Positions 63,299 through 64,000 of a stretch of 64,000 bases of DNA are shown here, piece after piece. The notes beneath the pieces are model-generated. The model did not search any database and had not been told where the DNA came from. It worked only from the letters and a program-made list of their open reading frames with translations. Position 1 is the first letter of the stretch, and each line of letters starts with the position of its first letter. This DNA is from Verrucomicrobiales bacterium (GTDB lineage: Bacteria > Verrucomicrobiota > Verrucomicrobiia > Verrucomicrobiales > DEV007): NCBI GenBank assembly GCA_016795385.1, contig JAEUHI010000077.1:186001-250000 (forward strand). Direction: 5' to 3'. The translations under genes and the position numbers were made by a program.

Positions 63299-64000
63299 TC
63301 ATTCCTCTGCCACCCAGGCCCGGTCGTCGTACCACTCTCTCGCCACCAAAGCGGGGATGCGGTATTCCGCGCCACTTTGCCAACGCGGTATGCCAAGGCG
63401 CGCCGCCAGATCAAGGTCGAAGTCACGGAAGATCTGCTCGATCCGCTCTCTCTCGATTCCGGGATCGATCGGATAAACGGAGAAGGGCACGAGCGTCTCC
63501 TCCTCGGAAATGGCGAGCAATTGGCGCGCCAGGGGACGCCCCTCGCGATCACGGAGGAAGGCGACCCGTTTGTTGATGTCGAGCGAATTGGCGACGGCGG
63601 CGTGCTGGTTGCATCCGCCGATGGCGAGACAGGTATCGGTGTAGGTCCCCATCTTCAGCACTTCCTGGGGATCGTCTTCGAGCCTGACAAACGCACCTTC
63701 AAGTCCGGGAATGTCGACGGGCTGCCCGAGGGTGCCGGCCGCGATCCACGCTCCGAGATTGAGGTGACGGTGCTTTTCGAGCCAGCCTTGGTTCGCGGGA
63801 TGGGACGCGCGGTAGTCCTCTTGTCCCGAGCGGATTGCCCGGAGGAAACGTTTCAGGGAGCGCCGGTTCGATTTTCCGAGGGCTGCGAGAAAACGAACGC
63901 TATGGGGGTCGAGGCCATCGGTCCGGTAGCGGTCCTCGACTTCGCGGATACGGCGGTGGACGAGATCGATCTGGTAATCGGCGAGACGCGCCGCGAACTC
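63299..64000 (-). CDS. Hypothetical protein, 5' end beyond window
   Basis: The frame is open from the window edge to the stop at 63299 without interruption, so the visible 233 residues are the C-terminal part of a longer gene; a GTG at 63661 is probably internal. The C-terminal half (LKMGTYTDTCLAIGGCNQHA, VANSLDINKRVAFLRDREG, ARQLLAISEEETLVPFSVYP) recalls uncharacterised large proteins of Planctomycetes and Verrucomicrobia. The N-terminal part is basic and helical. It carries one TTTGTCAGG word read as FVRL. Confidence 0.6.
   Translation of the reverse strand, partial: EFAARLADYQIDLVHRRIREVEDRYRTDGLDPHSVRFLAALGKSNRRSLKRFLRAIRSGQEDYRASHPANQGWLEKHRHLNLGAWIAAGTLGQPVDIPGLEGAFVRLEDDPQEVLKMGTYTDTCLAIGGCNQHAAVANSLDINKRVAFLRDREGRPLARQLLAISEEETLVPFSVYPIDPGIERERIEQIFRDFDLDLAARLGIPRWQSGAEYRIPALVAREWYDDRAWVAEE
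63683..63691 (-). repeat. TTTGTCAGG word, copy 16
   Basis: Inside the last, partial gene; its coding strand reads Phe-Val-Arg-Leu. Confidence 0.9.

Overview
This 64 kb window is GC-rich, densely coding chromosomal DNA that looks like Verrucomicrobiota, probably near Verrucomicrobiales. The strongest taxonomic sign is a four-gene pseudopilin-like set at 40.8-46.4 kb that matches the Verru_Chthon cassette (types D, B, C and A in order). Supporting signs are the large secreted sorbosone-dehydrogenase/cytochrome c fusion, the squalene-cyclase-like repeat protein, a PL10-type pectate lyase, a YdjY-domain protein and the long form of IspG. I saw no rRNA, tRNA, CRISPR array, insertion sequence or prophage. 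No gap between genes exceeds about 175 bases.

Layout. 0-10 kb: secreted proteins (YdjY, prenyltransferase-repeat, NHL repeat, esterase, 3D-domain) around a two-gene agmatine-to-putrescine module (aguB, aguA). 10.2-13.1 kb: a restriction-modification island with lower GC than its surroundings, made of a C5-cytosine methyltransferase, a BsuBI/PstI-family endonuclease and a putative HExxH protease. 14.6-15.3 kb: a Phd/PIN toxin-antitoxin pair behind a perfect operator-like palindrome. 15.4-30.4 kb: pectate lyase, hydrolases, opcA, an M16 protease, a sigma-54 activator with a degenerate receiver, an M24 aminopeptidase, a beta-lactamase-like hydrolase, the tri-heme fusion protein and dtd. 30.5-40.7 kb: housekeeping genes rseP-ispG, recJ and recN, with an SGNH hydrolase, an MBL hydrolase and a cupin. 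40.8-47.1 kb: the pseudopilin cassette. 47-53.5 kb: folP, a CPA1 antiporter, and two tandem PepSY proteins followed by a two-component system. 53.6-60.8 kb: an eight-gene, tightly coupled operon: ABC permease, lipoprotein binding protein, SUMF1-like protein, TIM-barrel protein, Rieske oxygenase, SDR, polysaccharide-deacetylase-like hydrolase and a second SUMF1-like protein. A divergent MarR regulator with a palindromic operator lies beside it. 60.9-63.2 kb: a GbsR-type regulator, an epimerase and a DUF2071 gene in one operon behind a perfect palindrome. The last gene runs off the window.

Two things stand out. First, the 9-mer TTTGTCAGG occurs 16 times exactly, on both strands, where I estimate about 0.3 by chance. 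It is read in five different amino-acid contexts and in one intergenic region, so selection seems to act on the DNA. It could be a DNA-uptake word, a Chi-like recombination site or another genome-scale signal. Second, the 53.6-60.8 kb operon has the makings of an uptake-and-degradation pathway for a small, possibly nitrogen-containing compound that I cannot match to a known pathway.

All calls come from reading the sequence and from memory of protein families. No search was run.
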